Below are positions 9,082-18,654 of a stretch of 41,243 bases of DNA, piece by piece. A program made the translations under genes and the position numbers. The notes beneath the pieces are model-generated. The model was not told where the DNA came from. It ran no database searches and saw nothing but the letters and a program-made list of their open reading frames with translations. The stretch lies in assembly GCA_021813325.1 (NCBI GenBank), contig JAKALA010000035.1:1-41243 (forward strand), written 5' to 3'. The DNA is from a bacterium. GTDB taxonomy: Bacteria > Verrucomicrobiota > Verrucomicrobiia > Limisphaerales > UBA11358. How positions within the stretch are numbered: position 1 is the stretch's first letter; every line of letters starts with the position of its first letter.

Positions 9082-9095
9082 TTGATTTAGGTCAA
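9082..9095 (+). promoter_or_regulatory. FNR/CRP-family operator-like dyad
   Basis: TTGATTTAGGTCAA matches the FNR/DNR pattern TTGAT-N4-ATCAA with one change. Its centre (9088.5) lies about 43 bases before the ATG at 9132. A GATAAA hexamer at 9116-9121 could be a -10, which would put the dyad near -41.5, the class II activator position. If so, transcription would start almost at the ATG. The match is by eye only. Confidence 0.4.
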
Positions 9096-9131
9096 ATCCT
9101 TTCCACCCGGATGCGGATAAAGTCGGCGGGT

Positions 9132-9554
9132 ATGGAAAGCATCGTTCAAAACACTCAAGCCGTGAAAAAAACAGTCGTTTACGCCTGCTCCGGCTGCTCG
9201 GATGCCGGCGAGTTGAGCGACCGCATCGCCCGGGGACTGGCCCGCGCAGGGGTGGCCGAAATGTCTTGCCTGGCCGGCATCGGGGGACGCGTCAAACCCC
9301 TGATGAACCAGGCGGCGGGCGCGGAACGCATCCTTGCCATTGACGGTTGCCCGCTCAACTGCGCGCGCCACACGCTGGAACTCGCGGGGTTCCAGAATTT
9401 CAAGCATCTCGAACTGCACCAGCTGGGCTGGCGCAAACATGCGTGCCCGGTGACGGCGGAAAACATCGAAGCCGGCGTGCAGGCCGCGAAGGAAATCCTG
9501 TCAGCGGGAACGACGGTGAAAAGCCCGAGGGAGTTTGCGGATCAACCATCTTGA
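9132..9554 (+). CDS. DGC-domain putative zinc-binding protein
   Basis: Predicted 140-residue cytoplasmic protein. The family signature is clear: VVYACSGCSDAGEL near the start, SCLAGIGG in the middle, and IDGCPLNCARHTLE, followed by a Cys in HACPVT. The conserved Cys residues are thought to bind zinc or another cofactor in this family (PF08859, 'DGC'); the biochemical role is not established. The start at 9132 was preferred because upstream in-frame codons look non-coding. ATG at 9111 is an alternative. A FNR/CRP-like dyad just upstream suggests redox or oxygen control. The gene is divergent from the beta-helix gene and has no operon partner. Confidence 0.82.
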   Translation: MESIVQNTQAVKKTVVYACSGCSDAGELSDRIARGLARAGVAEMSCLAGIGGRVKPLMNQAAGAERILAIDGCPLNCARHTLELAGFQNFKHLELHQLGWRKHACPVTAENIEAGVQAAKEILSAGTTVKSPREFADQPS

Positions 9555-9717
9555 ATCGGAAGCCACTCTTCATAAGCAGGAACTTGTTACATGCCACAGT
9601 GCCGTCGTAAAACATTCTGTAAATGCGCTGCATGGAGCCTGAGTGAATAAAACGGACAGGCGAGGCACCAAATCTCAGGCACCCCGATGCGACCAACGCC
9701 TGATGGCAAGGGCGATC

Positions 9718-11742
9718 TCATTTCGACGTGGTTTGCACGGTCACATGATCGAACACGCTGGTGTTGAGAATCCTGGTTCTCCCTGCCGTGAGGGCGAAGC
9801 CGACCAGGCAAGGGTTCTTCAAGGACACTAGACTGGAACCGGCCAGAAACCAATGGGTGCCGTCCACGGATTGATACCCGGCCACCCGGTTGGCGTTCCG
9901 CTCCAGCTTAAACCACACCGGCGCCAGCGTGTAATCATTGCCGGCCTGCCACGTCATCGGCGCCGAACTTTCCGGGCGGGTTCCGAAACGGCACTGGCGA
10001 TTCCCGAGTTCCCCCAAAGTCAAGGCCACCGTCTTGGCGCCCGGATCAAGCGACTCGCGAATCATGATTCCAATCTTATCGCGACCGCTCCAATGCGCAT
10101 CCAGCAATCGTGCGGTAAAAATAAAATCGCCCGCCACACCACAGTGGATGAAACTCAGCGCATCCGTTTTGGCTCCAATGTTGCCGCCGCCGGCTTGGGC
10201 GATAAACGTATTTTCTCCAACGCGGGCAAATGTCGCACCGCCCGTTACCCCCGCGCCGCCAATTTCAGCGTTCGCCCAACCGGCAGGCAACGGCCCCGCG
10301 GCGACCGGTTGCGCGTGAGCTTCCGGGGAATCCGCACTGGTCCCGGCTTGGTTGGTCGCCGCGATGACGTAATAATAAGTCACGCCATTGGCGACGGAAT
10401 GATCGATGAACTCCGTCGCGGTGCGGTTGTTCCATGCGGCCACCGGCGCGAACGGACCGCCGATGTCGGTGGCACGGCGCACAATATAACCTTGGGCATA
10501 ATCATTCGCGGCTTTTTCCCAGTGCAATAAAACCTGCCCCACGCCCGCTTCGGCCGTCAATCCCGTCGGCACCGAGGGAATGGGATTGGGCGGAAACGGC
10601 GACGTTTTCGCAGCCAGCGTAAAAGCCAGCGTGCCATAACCAAAGTGATCGGCACTGCCGCCCTCGGGACGAATGAGCTGGGCCATCGCCTGGGAATACG
10701 GAGCCGGCAGGCCGCGCAAAACCGCATAGTGATTGTAAATCAACTCCCAGACCGGGCGATCGTCCGTCCGGCCAATTTGATTCAAGGACAGGTAACATTG
10801 GCGGGCGTTGGCACAATTGTCGTAAAACGTGTAGGGAATGGTGGCTGGCGGATACGACAAGTTGCATTTGGCAACGTATTCCGCGCCGGCCAGCAAACGA
10901 TTGTCAGCGTAGCCAAACAAATCGACGCCCTGGTTCCACGCCACCTGACAGGCACTCCCCAGCAACCCGATGCCGAGCTGCGCGTGCTCCTGATCACGCC
11001 CGCTCTCCTGCCACTGGCCGAGGCCCCCCGAATACAAGAACGGAACCGCGTTGGAAATGCTGCCCATCCCCGCGCCGTGTTCGAAATATTCCACGCCTTC
11101 GTTGAAAATGTTCGTGTGGTCGCACAACACGCCCATGGCGATCAAGGCTCCGATGTTGCCGGCATCCCAATTGGCCCAATAGGCGCTGATGCACGCGCCA
11201 TTATGATGCGCCAGAAAGCGGTGGCACACGGGATAGCAATAGCGCACCAGCATGTTGGTGTAGCGATCAAAACCACCGGTCTTCCATCCCGGATACAAAC
11301 GCAGCAACTCACCGGCCAGGGCGAAATCAAAAATGGGAATACCGCTCAAACCGGGCGTGTCATTCCATGTCGGCGGACCTTGCATGTCGGCGGACCACGC
11401 GTTGCAGATCCGCGCGGCGCACTCCGCATGATTTGTGTCGCCCGAAATATACCAGCGCAAGGCGTTCAAATAAGCCGCATGCGCATCCAAGTCGGCACGT
11501 TGCCGGCTGCCCGTCCGGGGATCGGGCCGCCAGTTCGCCTGCGCCTGGGGATTTTTCAGTAATTTTTGCCAGTCATCAATCCACGGATGGTTTCCGGCCA
11601 GCACGTTGGTGCGCATCCGCTCCAAATCAGCGAGGGTGTGCAGGCCGCCGGGATGCTCAAACGCACGGGCGGACGGGACGGACAAAATCAACCACAGCGC
11701 CAGCGCGTTCAGCCAAATCAGGGTTGCAGGTTGGCGATGCAT
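9718..11742 (-). CDS. Secreted alginate-lyase-family protein with FnIII domain
   Basis: Predicted 674-residue exported protein starting at ATG 11742 (the adjacent ATG at 11745 is equivalent). Residues 1-27 form a Sec signal. The catalytic region (about 28-380) begins with the alginate-lyase-type pattern HPGGLHTLADLERMR and has the family's Asn/Trp-rich core YWANWDAGNIGALIAMG plus His/Tyr residues typical of alpha/alpha-toroid lyases. A fibronectin type III domain follows at about 385-478. The last 190 residues form a concanavalin-like beta domain (FIFTARLLDAHWSGRDKIGIM; HWFLAGSS) resembling laminin-G/DUF1349 modules. It probably cleaves an acidic polysaccharide outside the cell. The substrate may not be alginate. 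Confidence 0.8.
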   Translation of the reverse strand: MHRQPATLIWLNALALWLILSVPSARAFEHPGGLHTLADLERMRTNVLAGNHPWIDDWQKLLKNPQAQANWRPDPRTGSRQRADLDAHAAYLNALRWYISGDTNHAECAARICNAWSADMQGPPTWNDTPGLSGIPIFDFALAGELLRLYPGWKTGGFDRYTNMLVRYCYPVCHRFLAHHNGACISAYWANWDAGNIGALIAMGVLCDHTNIFNEGVEYFEHGAGMGSISNAVPFLYSGGLGQWQESGRDQEHAQLGIGLLGSACQVAWNQGVDLFGYADNRLLAGAEYVAKCNLSYPPATIPYTFYDNCANARQCYLSLNQIGRTDDRPVWELIYNHYAVLRGLPAPYSQAMAQLIRPEGGSADHFGYGTLAFTLAAKTSPFPPNPIPSVPTGLTAEAGVGQVLLHWEKAANDYAQGYIVRRATDIGGPFAPVAAWNNRTATEFIDHSVANGVTYYYVIAATNQAGTSADSPEAHAQPVAAGPLPAGWANAEIGGAGVTGGATFARVGENTFIAQAGGGNIGAKTDALSFIHCGVAGDFIFTARLLDAHWSGRDKIGIMIRESLDPGAKTVALTLGELGNRQCRFGTRPESSAPMTWQAGNDYTLAPVWFKLERNANRVAGYQSVDGTHWFLAGSSLVSLKNPCLVGFALTAGRTRILNTSVFDHVTVQTTSK

Positions 11743-12165
11743 CATTTTAGGAAACAGGGCAGGGCAATTTTCATTGGTTGTCAATGCCGGTTTGCGTTTG
11801 CCGCCTCATTAAGTTCGGTTTAACGATGTCGGCGGCCGGTTGGGACCATCGCATTGCGGCTTGCTGGCGACAGTCCAGAATCCCACATCAAAACACCTTC
11901 TGCGATTGAAAAGTCCCCAAGCGTATCACCGCTATCGTTGACGACTCAAGTGTCCGAATCACCGGCGCGTCCGCATCCGACGCCAGGGCGGAGCGATGCC
12001 TGGGATTTATGTTGCATTCACTTTAAAAATAACGACTTAAACTACTCCGCTTAACCCAGAAAACTTGACTGTGCCATCAACGTTTTTTGCGGCTCCTCAA
12101 CCGGCCTTCACTGAAACTGATAAAAGCAGTTTGACTTGCGCCAAAGCCGTGTCATCTTTTTAGGC
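11743..12165. other. Divergent intergenic region
   Basis: About 420 bases between the lyase gene (leftward) and the response-regulator gene (rightward). No gene is supported here. TTGACT occurs at 12065 and 12131, but neither has a good -10 at 16-18 bases. The 3' half is AT-richer than the flanks, consistent with promoters for both directions, though none can be assigned with confidence. Confidence 0.4.
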
Positions 12166-12669
12166 ATGCAAAGGGAACTAGATCATGGGAACGCATCCGT
12201 TGCGACCGATCCAATGTTAACGCTGCAACGCAAACTTAAAGTGTTCATCGTGGAAGATGAACTGCTGAACATTGAACTTTATCATTCGTTGCTCGCCACC
12301 TTGTCGGATCGTTTTCAAATTTGCGCGTTTCGCGACGGCGATTCGGCGTGGGAAGAATTGTCAAAGGCGGATCCTGACATTCTGATCACAGATATGTTGC
12401 ATCCGGGCCTGGACGGGTGGGAGTTGTTGGAATTGCTGGCCGCTGAAAAGGTTAGCTACCCCATTCTGGTCATCAGCGGCGACCATCAAGGCGTGGATTT
12501 TTTAAAAAGCTGTCATCCCAATCTGAGTTTGCATTTTCTCGGCAAACCGTTTCAGTTGTCCGCGCTCCACCGGCACTTGGTCTCCCTGCTGGAACGGGGC
12601 GATGCCACCATGGTTCCGCCCATGAATCGCCAGGAATTCAGTCCCGCCGCCGCCCACCAATTGACCTGA
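12166..12669 (+). CDS. Single-domain response regulator
   Basis: Predicted 167-residue CheY-like receiver protein with no output domain. Counting from ATG 12166, the acidic pocket is Glu30-Asp31 (FIVEDE), the phospho-acceptor is Asp76 (ILITDMLHPGLDG), the switch Ser is at 104 (LVISGD) and the conserved Lys is 127 (LGKPF). All key residues are present, so it should be phosphorylatable. ATG 12214 would give a shorter protein starting right before the domain; an upstream TTG is less likely. About 28 residues after the domain are Pro/Ala-rich and probably disordered. No histidine kinase is nearby. It converges on the beta-helix enzyme gene. Confidence 0.88.
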   Translation: MQRELDHGNASVATDPMLTLQRKLKVFIVEDELLNIELYHSLLATLSDRFQICAFRDGDSAWEELSKADPDILITDMLHPGLDGWELLELLAAEKVSYPILVISGDHQGVDFLKSCHPNLSLHFLGKPFQLSALHRHLVSLLERGDATMVPPMNRQEFSPAAAHQLT

Positions 12670-12696
12670 ACCCCGCATCGCCCGGTCAGGAAAACG

Positions 12697-15474
12697 CTAA
12701 GGCTCGCGGGACAAGGCGTCTGTTAAATCAAAGTCGTCCAAATAGAACACGGTCTTGGCGTTGGCGTCGCTCGTAAAGCCAATCCAAGTGAGCAGTTGGA
12801 ATTTCGAGTTCGCAAACGGGAGGTCCGAAAACTCTTTCGCCGGCTGCCCAGGCAAAAACACCTTCAGCGTCCATTTGCCCGTGTTGGCAGAACCAATCCC
12901 TGCCGCGACCTCAAAGCGAATCCACTGGTCCAGTGGCACCTCCATTAAACTCTTGCCGTTCACCCACAATTTGCCCGCATTGAGCCGGAATTGCGGGCCA
13001 GTGCGATATTCGGATTGGCTCCAATCACGCCATTCAAAGTTCACATTAGCGCCCGGCCCCAAACGCAGCGCGAAAGAATTATGCACCAACCCTTCCCGGC
13101 AATCGGTGCGCGCACACAGGTGCGGCAGCCAAACCTCCCGAAGTCCCGGCGCATCCGTAAATTTGACGCTGTGGCGGCCGGTCGCCGCCGTTTCATCCGT
13201 GACCGCCAGCGAATCGCCGTGCCCGTCCACATACACTTCAAAATCCTTTGGCGCCTTGCCCACGGCCTCGTGTTCGAAGCCGGCATGAATCGGCGCAAAC
13301 GGAGCCGGCGGGCTAACTTCCAGTGGCGGATACGTGACACGGCGGGCCAGCGCCCGCCACGCCGCATCGCCATACACACCCGCCTGGGAATAATCAAACG
13401 GCTTAAAACCCAGCGCCAGGGCGGGCGAACCAGGTTTTAATTGAAAATTATTTTGGGCGGGATTCACGAACTGCGGATCGGCGATGATACTGCCCAGTTC
13501 GCGGCCCGACCCCGCCCACGCCGGCTTTGCCACCGCTGAATTCGTCGGCGGTTTTACGGCGGTGCGCTGCCATTCCGCCAGCGATTTGCCCAGAAACGTG
13601 ATGGGAAATCCGCCGGCATTCCAATAGCAATTACTCCGCGTCAATTGCCGTCCGTCGAGCCAGGCGCCCGCCAAAGTCGGACTATTGTTCGTCCAATAGA
13701 TAATGTTGCGTTCGAAGGTAAATGAAAGGTGATCTTCCGCGCGCGTCGCTTGCAGTTGTTGCTCCAAGCTGTCGGCCAAAATATTGTTTCGCAAAATATT
13801 TCCCTCGCCGTAGTGCTGATGGAAACTGCCGGTCTTGGTGTGGTAAACCAAATTGTCCTCAAACAAAATGCCACTGCTCCCCTCGTCGGTGTAAAGCCCC
13901 CAGCCGCCATAAGAATGGGAGTAAATGTCGTGAAACACGTTGCCGCGCACCACGGTTCCCTCGGAAAGCCCCAGCGTATAAATACCGCCCATGTCGCTCA
14001 ACAATCCCCAGCCCAGATGATGCACGTCGTTATAAGCGATCTCATTGCGTTTGCAGTTGCTTTGGCCATAGCCCCACGACCAGCCGGCGCTGATTCCGGT
14101 GTAGAAGAAATCCGCAATTTCATTGTGCGTAATGTGATTCTCCGGGCTGAACCCAATCCAGACCCCCACCGCGCAGGCAAAAATCCTTCCGCCGTGGCGC
14201 AGGATGCAATTATCCACCGTGTTGCGCGCCGTCTCCGTTGCGGCAGCATTTGGCATGGCCATCGGCCCAAGGCGCACACCGCCGGCACCGAGATCTTCAA
14301 TCTGACAATGACGGATCGCGTTATCCTGACAAGCGTCGCGCAACCAGATGCCGTAAGTTCCGATGTGCTGAATTTGGCAATGGTCGAACACCACGTGCCG
14401 CGCGCCGTCAGCCATGACCACCGCATCAATCGTGGCCGCGGCCTGCGACGGCTCAAAGCCACCCGGCGGCGTCAGCCATTGGGCATGTTGAAATGACAAT
14501 CCTTGAAACTGAATGTGCTGAACAAACTTCCCGGCGGCCAAATCGCCTCTGATGACAATGAATTTATCGGTCTTCGGCGCCACCACCGTTGCGTTCGCCA
14601 TGGATTCTCCCGGCAAGGGCTGGTAGTAAAGCGTGCCCGTGCGGCTCAAAAACCATTCGCCCGGACTGTCCAAAAAGCTCAAGGCGTTTTCGAGCATGAA
14701 CCGGGAATTCTTCACCCACGGATTCCAGGGTGGAAGGGCGGCACCGCTGGTAATGATGGATTGCTCTTCCGGATCAATCCGGTCAATCAAACGCCGCGTG
14801 ACGTCCCAGTGTTGATAGACCACCAGATTCAAATCCTTCAAATCCGCCGCGCTCAAGTTTGCGATGACTTTAAAATCATCGGGGCGCAGCCGCACCGTCT
14901 GACGCGCCGCATGCCCGGCATCTTTCCCGAGCATTTCCTGATCAACATCCAGCAGGTAGTAACAAAACTTGTTCGGTGTGCGGGCGCGAATGGCCCGGTG
15001 TCCATTGACCCAAAGCTGTTCAAAATACCAACGCCCGGCAGCCACGTCGGGAATCTCCGCATGCCAGAGGCCGTTGGAACCCGGCTGCCAGCCTTTGATC
15101 GCAATTCCGCCGGTGAAAATGGGATGAGCGCGTTTGGCCGCCCGGTAAGAAATCGGGGCCTGCGCCGTGCCCGAATCTTCCGGCCCCAGTTCCAACGGAG
15201 CTTCCATTGGGTAAGTGCCATCCGCCACCAGCACATTCACAGGCCCGGTGAGCTGGCCGCGTGCTTTCAACCGGCGAATCGCGTTGCGCGCTCCCGTCAG
15301 CGTGGCCAGCGGACCGTCGTTGCGGGCTGCATTCGGTCGGGCCAGCGTGCCGCTCCAGGCGTCGTTGCCATTGGGCGCCACATGCAATTCCACCCCCAGC
15401 CCATTGAGGACCGCGCCCCCACCGATCATGCCTGCCAACAGAAGACATTTAAAAATCTGTCGATACGTTTGCAT
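12697..15474 (-). CDS. Large secreted right-handed beta-helix enzyme (GH141-like)
   Basis: Predicted 925-residue exported protein from ATG 15474 (MQTYRQIFKC), with a Sec signal over residues 1-28. The N-terminal part (ELHVAPNGNDAWSGT; PLATLTGARNAIRRLK) is the classic entry to a large parallel beta-helix glycoside hydrolase of the kind grouped around GH141. Right-handed helix coils occupy about 330-620, with repeated N/H/G turns (NHITHNEIADFFYTGIS; VRGNVFHDIYSHSYGGWG). The last about 185 residues (from about 740) form a separate beta-sandwich similar to concanavalin-like carbohydrate-binding modules. It is likely to act on fucosylated or pectic/xylan-type polysaccharide, but the substrate is inferred only from family resemblance. 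Confidence 0.78.
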   Translation of the reverse strand: MQTYRQIFKCLLLAGMIGGGAVLNGLGVELHVAPNGNDAWSGTLARPNAARNDGPLATLTGARNAIRRLKARGQLTGPVNVLVADGTYPMEAPLELGPEDSGTAQAPISYRAAKRAHPIFTGGIAIKGWQPGSNGLWHAEIPDVAAGRWYFEQLWVNGHRAIRARTPNKFCYYLLDVDQEMLGKDAGHAARQTVRLRPDDFKVIANLSAADLKDLNLVVYQHWDVTRRLIDRIDPEEQSIITSGAALPPWNPWVKNSRFMLENALSFLDSPGEWFLSRTGTLYYQPLPGESMANATVVAPKTDKFIVIRGDLAAGKFVQHIQFQGLSFQHAQWLTPPGGFEPSQAAATIDAVVMADGARHVVFDHCQIQHIGTYGIWLRDACQDNAIRHCQIEDLGAGGVRLGPMAMPNAAATETARNTVDNCILRHGGRIFACAVGVWIGFSPENHITHNEIADFFYTGISAGWSWGYGQSNCKRNEIAYNDVHHLGWGLLSDMGGIYTLGLSEGTVVRGNVFHDIYSHSYGGWGLYTDEGSSGILFEDNLVYHTKTGSFHQHYGEGNILRNNILADSLEQQLQATRAEDHLSFTFERNIIYWTNNSPTLAGAWLDGRQLTRSNCYWNAGGFPITFLGKSLAEWQRTAVKPPTNSAVAKPAWAGSGRELGSIIADPQFVNPAQNNFQLKPGSPALALGFKPFDYSQAGVYGDAAWRALARRVTYPPLEVSPPAPFAPIHAGFEHEAVGKAPKDFEVYVDGHGDSLAVTDETAATGRHSVKFTDAPGLREVWLPHLCARTDCREGLVHNSFALRLGPGANVNFEWRDWSQSEYRTGPQFRLNAGKLWVNGKSLMEVPLDQWIRFEVAAGIGSANTGKWTLKVFLPGQPAKEFSDLPFANSKFQLLTWIGFTSDANAKTVFYLDDFDLTDALSREP

Positions 15475-15571
15475 GAACTTAAATCCAGGTTGATTCCGCA
15501 TTGCAGCCCTTGTTCACACACGAAGGACACAACCGGAAAACCTTTCAGACGCGCGCGGAATTGATCTGGTT

Positions 15572-17413
15572 TCAGCGACTGATAATCGGATCAAGCCACA
15601 AGCCCCAGTCGTTGTGATTTCCGTCGGCCGTGGGCTCCACGATCAATTCCAGTTTCCGCACGCCTTGGACATTGACCTGAAAGTTTGCGTGCGTGCGCTG
15701 GCGGATTTCGTTGGATCGAAAAACTTCTTTGTCATCGGCCTTGATGACAAACACCACGGAACCATAGGGCTGTTGGAGCGTATGCAGCCCGGCCTGACCC
15801 GCGAATTCCTTCCATTTCCCGCCCAAATCAAACACGTAGCTCGACGGCGCGTGCGCAAAAAGGCCCGTGGCATAAATCCGCCCCGACTCCAATATCGGCG
15901 AGCGCACACCGGGATCCAGCGGAACCCGGTTGGCCATCGGTTGCAACCAGCCCACTTTGGCGCTCTCCGGACGCGCATCGCCCAATGACAAATGGGTAAC
16001 GCTGTCTTCGACCTCGGCGGGACTTGGCTTGCGGGTTTGGTCCAAGGTTGCCACCAGGTTGCGCCCGACGGTTTTTGTAAATTCCGTCGCGTCGCTGGCT
16101 TCAAGGGATTGCAATGCTTTATCCGCAGTGGCTTTCTCATTTGCCGCGACTGCCTCCGCCACCGGCGCCAAATCGCGACGCATTTGCCATTCTGAAAGAT
16201 CCACCCGACCGGCATCATCAACCCGAAACGTCAATTGCCGTTCTGACGCCGCGCCATTGGCATGACAAAATTGCACCCGCAGTTCACCATGCTCGCAAGG
16301 CTCAAGATCGCTCACTTCTATGGCGAAATGGCCCGACGCATCCGGCACGCTCGTGGCGCTGGGCGAAAAATAGCCGTCATCTCCACGCGAATTGAAATAG
16401 GCAATCACGCCATACACCGGCGGGGTCCCGCGCACCACCCCCTCGACGCGCAAGGCGGCCCGCCGATTTTTCAAGTCCGGCCGGGTAAGATTGGTGGTAA
16501 GCAACAAATCACATTCCTGCAAAACCGGTTCGGTTTTAAAACCCTTGTCCGCCCCGCAAAACAGCGGCCGCCCCGCCAGCCGCATGGCACTGCCCATGGT
16601 CAGGAACGTGCCTTTCCCCTGGCCACGCCGCTCTTCGCGGTAAGTGTGGTTGCCAACGCCCATCAGCGATGTGCCCAGCGCTTTTTCATCCCATCGCTCG
16701 CCACAGTGCGGCAAAGCCAGGGCATGGCCCAATTCGTGCGCGATGCCGCCGATAAAGATCGTATTGAACTTGCCGAGCGTCATGTTGCCATATTCGTCAT
16801 CATTCAACTGCGGCTCGTTTTTGGTGAGATCGTCAATATTCTGAATGACGGCATCCACTACAAAACAGAGACCGCCGGTCTGGTTCCACATGCCGTAATA
16901 CGGTGAATGATGCGAGAAGACATGGGCTTTTTCGTCCCAGTCCGCGAGGTTGCAAAATATGAGAATCGTCTCGTCGTCGAAGGAAATGCCAGCGGCCTGC
17001 AAAACCGGACGGCATTCATCAACGACTTTATCGCCGTCCGGCTTGCGATAATCTTGCGCCGGCTCGCGGCCTTTCACGAGATGAATGACCAGATTGCCTT
17101 GCGCATCTTTCACCAGGGGAAACGTTCTGGGGCCAAAACCATTTCGCATCATGCCGTCGCGATAAAAGCTTTGGATGTCGTTCATGATGGCCGTCAGCCG
17201 CTGTTCGTAGCCTGCCGCCGGATCGCGGTCAGCCGGCGTGAAATAAACGACGTGGAGTTTTTTCGGCGGCATGGCCGGGCGCGGATTTTGCCAGGCGTCG
17301 ACAATGGCCAGAGCGCGGGCCGCCTGCTCGGATTCCGGCACGGGAATGATTTCCGCAAAAACTGAGAGGCAGCCCAACCAACAGAAAATCAAGACGACTT
17401 GAATGCGGTGCAT
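15572..17413 (-). CDS. Secreted zinc metalloprotease with C-terminal NPCBM domain
   Basis: Predicted 613-residue exported protein; ATG 17413 (MHRIQVVLIF) opens a good signal peptide. The zinc site is HELGHALALPH (His226, His230, His236), a metzincin-like HExxHxxxxxH with Leu in place of the usual Gly. A following Met in SLMGVGNH may be the Met-turn. The middle is a beta-rich linker. The last about 120 residues match the NPCBM/NEW2 carbohydrate-binding module (IYATGLFAHAPSSYVFDLGG; KLELIVEPTADGN). A protease with a sugar-binding domain points to glycoprotein or mucin-like substrates, or to a structural role on glycans. It diverges from an esterase gene, with 105 bases between the starts. Confidence 0.8.
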   Translation of the reverse strand: MHRIQVVLIFCWLGCLSVFAEIIPVPESEQAARALAIVDAWQNPRPAMPPKKLHVVYFTPADRDPAAGYEQRLTAIMNDIQSFYRDGMMRNGFGPRTFPLVKDAQGNLVIHLVKGREPAQDYRKPDGDKVVDECRPVLQAAGISFDDETILIFCNLADWDEKAHVFSHHSPYYGMWNQTGGLCFVVDAVIQNIDDLTKNEPQLNDDEYGNMTLGKFNTIFIGGIAHELGHALALPHCGERWDEKALGTSLMGVGNHTYREERRGQGKGTFLTMGSAMRLAGRPLFCGADKGFKTEPVLQECDLLLTTNLTRPDLKNRRAALRVEGVVRGTPPVYGVIAYFNSRGDDGYFSPSATSVPDASGHFAIEVSDLEPCEHGELRVQFCHANGAASERQLTFRVDDAGRVDLSEWQMRRDLAPVAEAVAANEKATADKALQSLEASDATEFTKTVGRNLVATLDQTRKPSPAEVEDSVTHLSLGDARPESAKVGWLQPMANRVPLDPGVRSPILESGRIYATGLFAHAPSSYVFDLGGKWKEFAGQAGLHTLQQPYGSVVFVIKADDKEVFRSNEIRQRTHANFQVNVQGVRKLELIVEPTADGNHNDWGLWLDPIISR

Positions 17414-17518
17414 AATTGCGATTGTGCGTCGGCAAGAGCCAATTGCAAGCTGACTTTGTGGCGGCACGTTTTTGACATTGAATTTCCGCCGTCAAAGCGG
17501 GATGCTGGCCGCTCTCCC

Positions 17519-18622
17519 ATGAAAACCATACTGCTCGCTGTATTGCTGGCGGCCGCACCCGCGTTTGCCCAGCAATTCACCTCCCCGGAAGTTCACACCA
17601 ACGGCCAGGTCACTTTTCGCCTGTGGGCGCCAAACGCCAAGGAAGTTCAATTGCATTGCGAAGGTGTGAAGAACACCGCCATGCAAAAAGATGACCACGG
17701 GGTGTGGAGCGCCACCACCGATTCCTTGGCGCCGGACCTCTATGTGTATTCGTTCAATGTCGATGGACTTCACGTGCTCGATCCGCGCAACCCGCTGTTG
17801 AAATACAACCTACTCAACACCGAAAATCAGGTGCATGTGCCCGGGCCGAAATCGTTGCTTTGGGAACTCAACGACGTGCCGCACGGCGTGTTGCATCATC
17901 ATTTCTATCACTCGGCGGTCGCGGGGGATGACCGGGACTTCGTGGTTTACACGCCGCCGGGATACGATCCTTCAGCCCGCAAGCGGTATCCCGTGCTTTA
18001 CCTGCTGCATGGCTACAGCGACGACGCCACCGCGTGGTCCACGGTTGGCTGCGCCAACATTATTCTGGATAATTTGATCGCGCGCGGTCAGGCCAAGCCC
18101 ATGATCATCGTCATGCCGCTCGGCTATGGCACCATGGACGTTGTCCGGGGCGGCTGGGCGCGGGTGCGCAGCCCGGATCTGTGGCAGCAAAACGTGGACA
18201 AATTCAGTGAGGCCTTGCTGACGGAGGTGCTGCCGCAAGTGGAGAAATCCTATCGCGTTTTGAAAAACCGCAGTTCGCGGGCGATTGCCGGACTTTCCAT
18301 GGGCGGAACCGAATCGCTGGTGACGGGCTTGAACCATCTGGATCGCTTCGCCTGGGTGGGCGCGTTCAGCTCGGGTGGATTGAACACCAACTACGTTGCG
18401 CAATTTCCACAGTTGGAGAAGCAAGCCAACGCCAAGCTGCGCTTGCTCTGGATCGCTTGCGGCAAGGATGACGGCTTGCTCAAAAATAACCTCCAGTTCT
18501 GCGACTGGTTGACCTCCAAAGACATTCGCTACACCTGGGTGGAATCACCCGGCTGGCATACGTTCCTGGTCTGGCGCCGTTACCTGGGCGAATTCGCCCC
18601 CCTGCTATTTCAAGACAAGTAA
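17519..18622 (+). CDS. Secreted CE1-type esterase with N-terminal immunoglobulin-like (CBM48/E-set) domain
   Basis: Predicted 367-residue exported esterase. The ATG at 17519 starts a clear signal peptide (MKTILLAVLLAAAPAFAQQ); open frame upstream of it lies in the opposing gene. Residues 28-110 form an E-set domain (VTFRLWAPNAKEVQLH), and 125-367 form an alpha/beta hydrolase of the esterase-D/feruloyl-esterase type. The catalytic Ser260 is in GLSMGG, the likely acid is Asp317 (CGKDD) and the His is 347 (GWHTF). The oxyanion strand is YLLHGYSDD. It probably removes acyl groups (acetyl or feruloyl) from plant-type polysaccharide, in keeping with the surrounding hydrolases. Confidence 0.87.
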   Translation: MKTILLAVLLAAAPAFAQQFTSPEVHTNGQVTFRLWAPNAKEVQLHCEGVKNTAMQKDDHGVWSATTDSLAPDLYVYSFNVDGLHVLDPRNPLLKYNLLNTENQVHVPGPKSLLWELNDVPHGVLHHHFYHSAVAGDDRDFVVYTPPGYDPSARKRYPVLYLLHGYSDDATAWSTVGCANIILDNLIARGQAKPMIIVMPLGYGTMDVVRGGWARVRSPDLWQQNVDKFSEALLTEVLPQVEKSYRVLKNRSSRAIAGLSMGGTESLVTGLNHLDRFAWVGAFSSGGLNTNYVAQFPQLEKQANAKLRLLWIACGKDDGLLKNNLQFCDWLTSKDIRYTWVESPGWHTFLVWRRYLGEFAPLLFQDK

Positions 18623-18654
18623 CAGCATAAACTGGCGAGGGCAATCGGCTGGCA

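Noticed and set aside
12131-12159. TTGACT with ATCTTT as a sigma-70 promoter for the response regulator
   Set aside because: The spacing is right (17 bases) but the -10 match is poor, so it is not strong enough to annotate.
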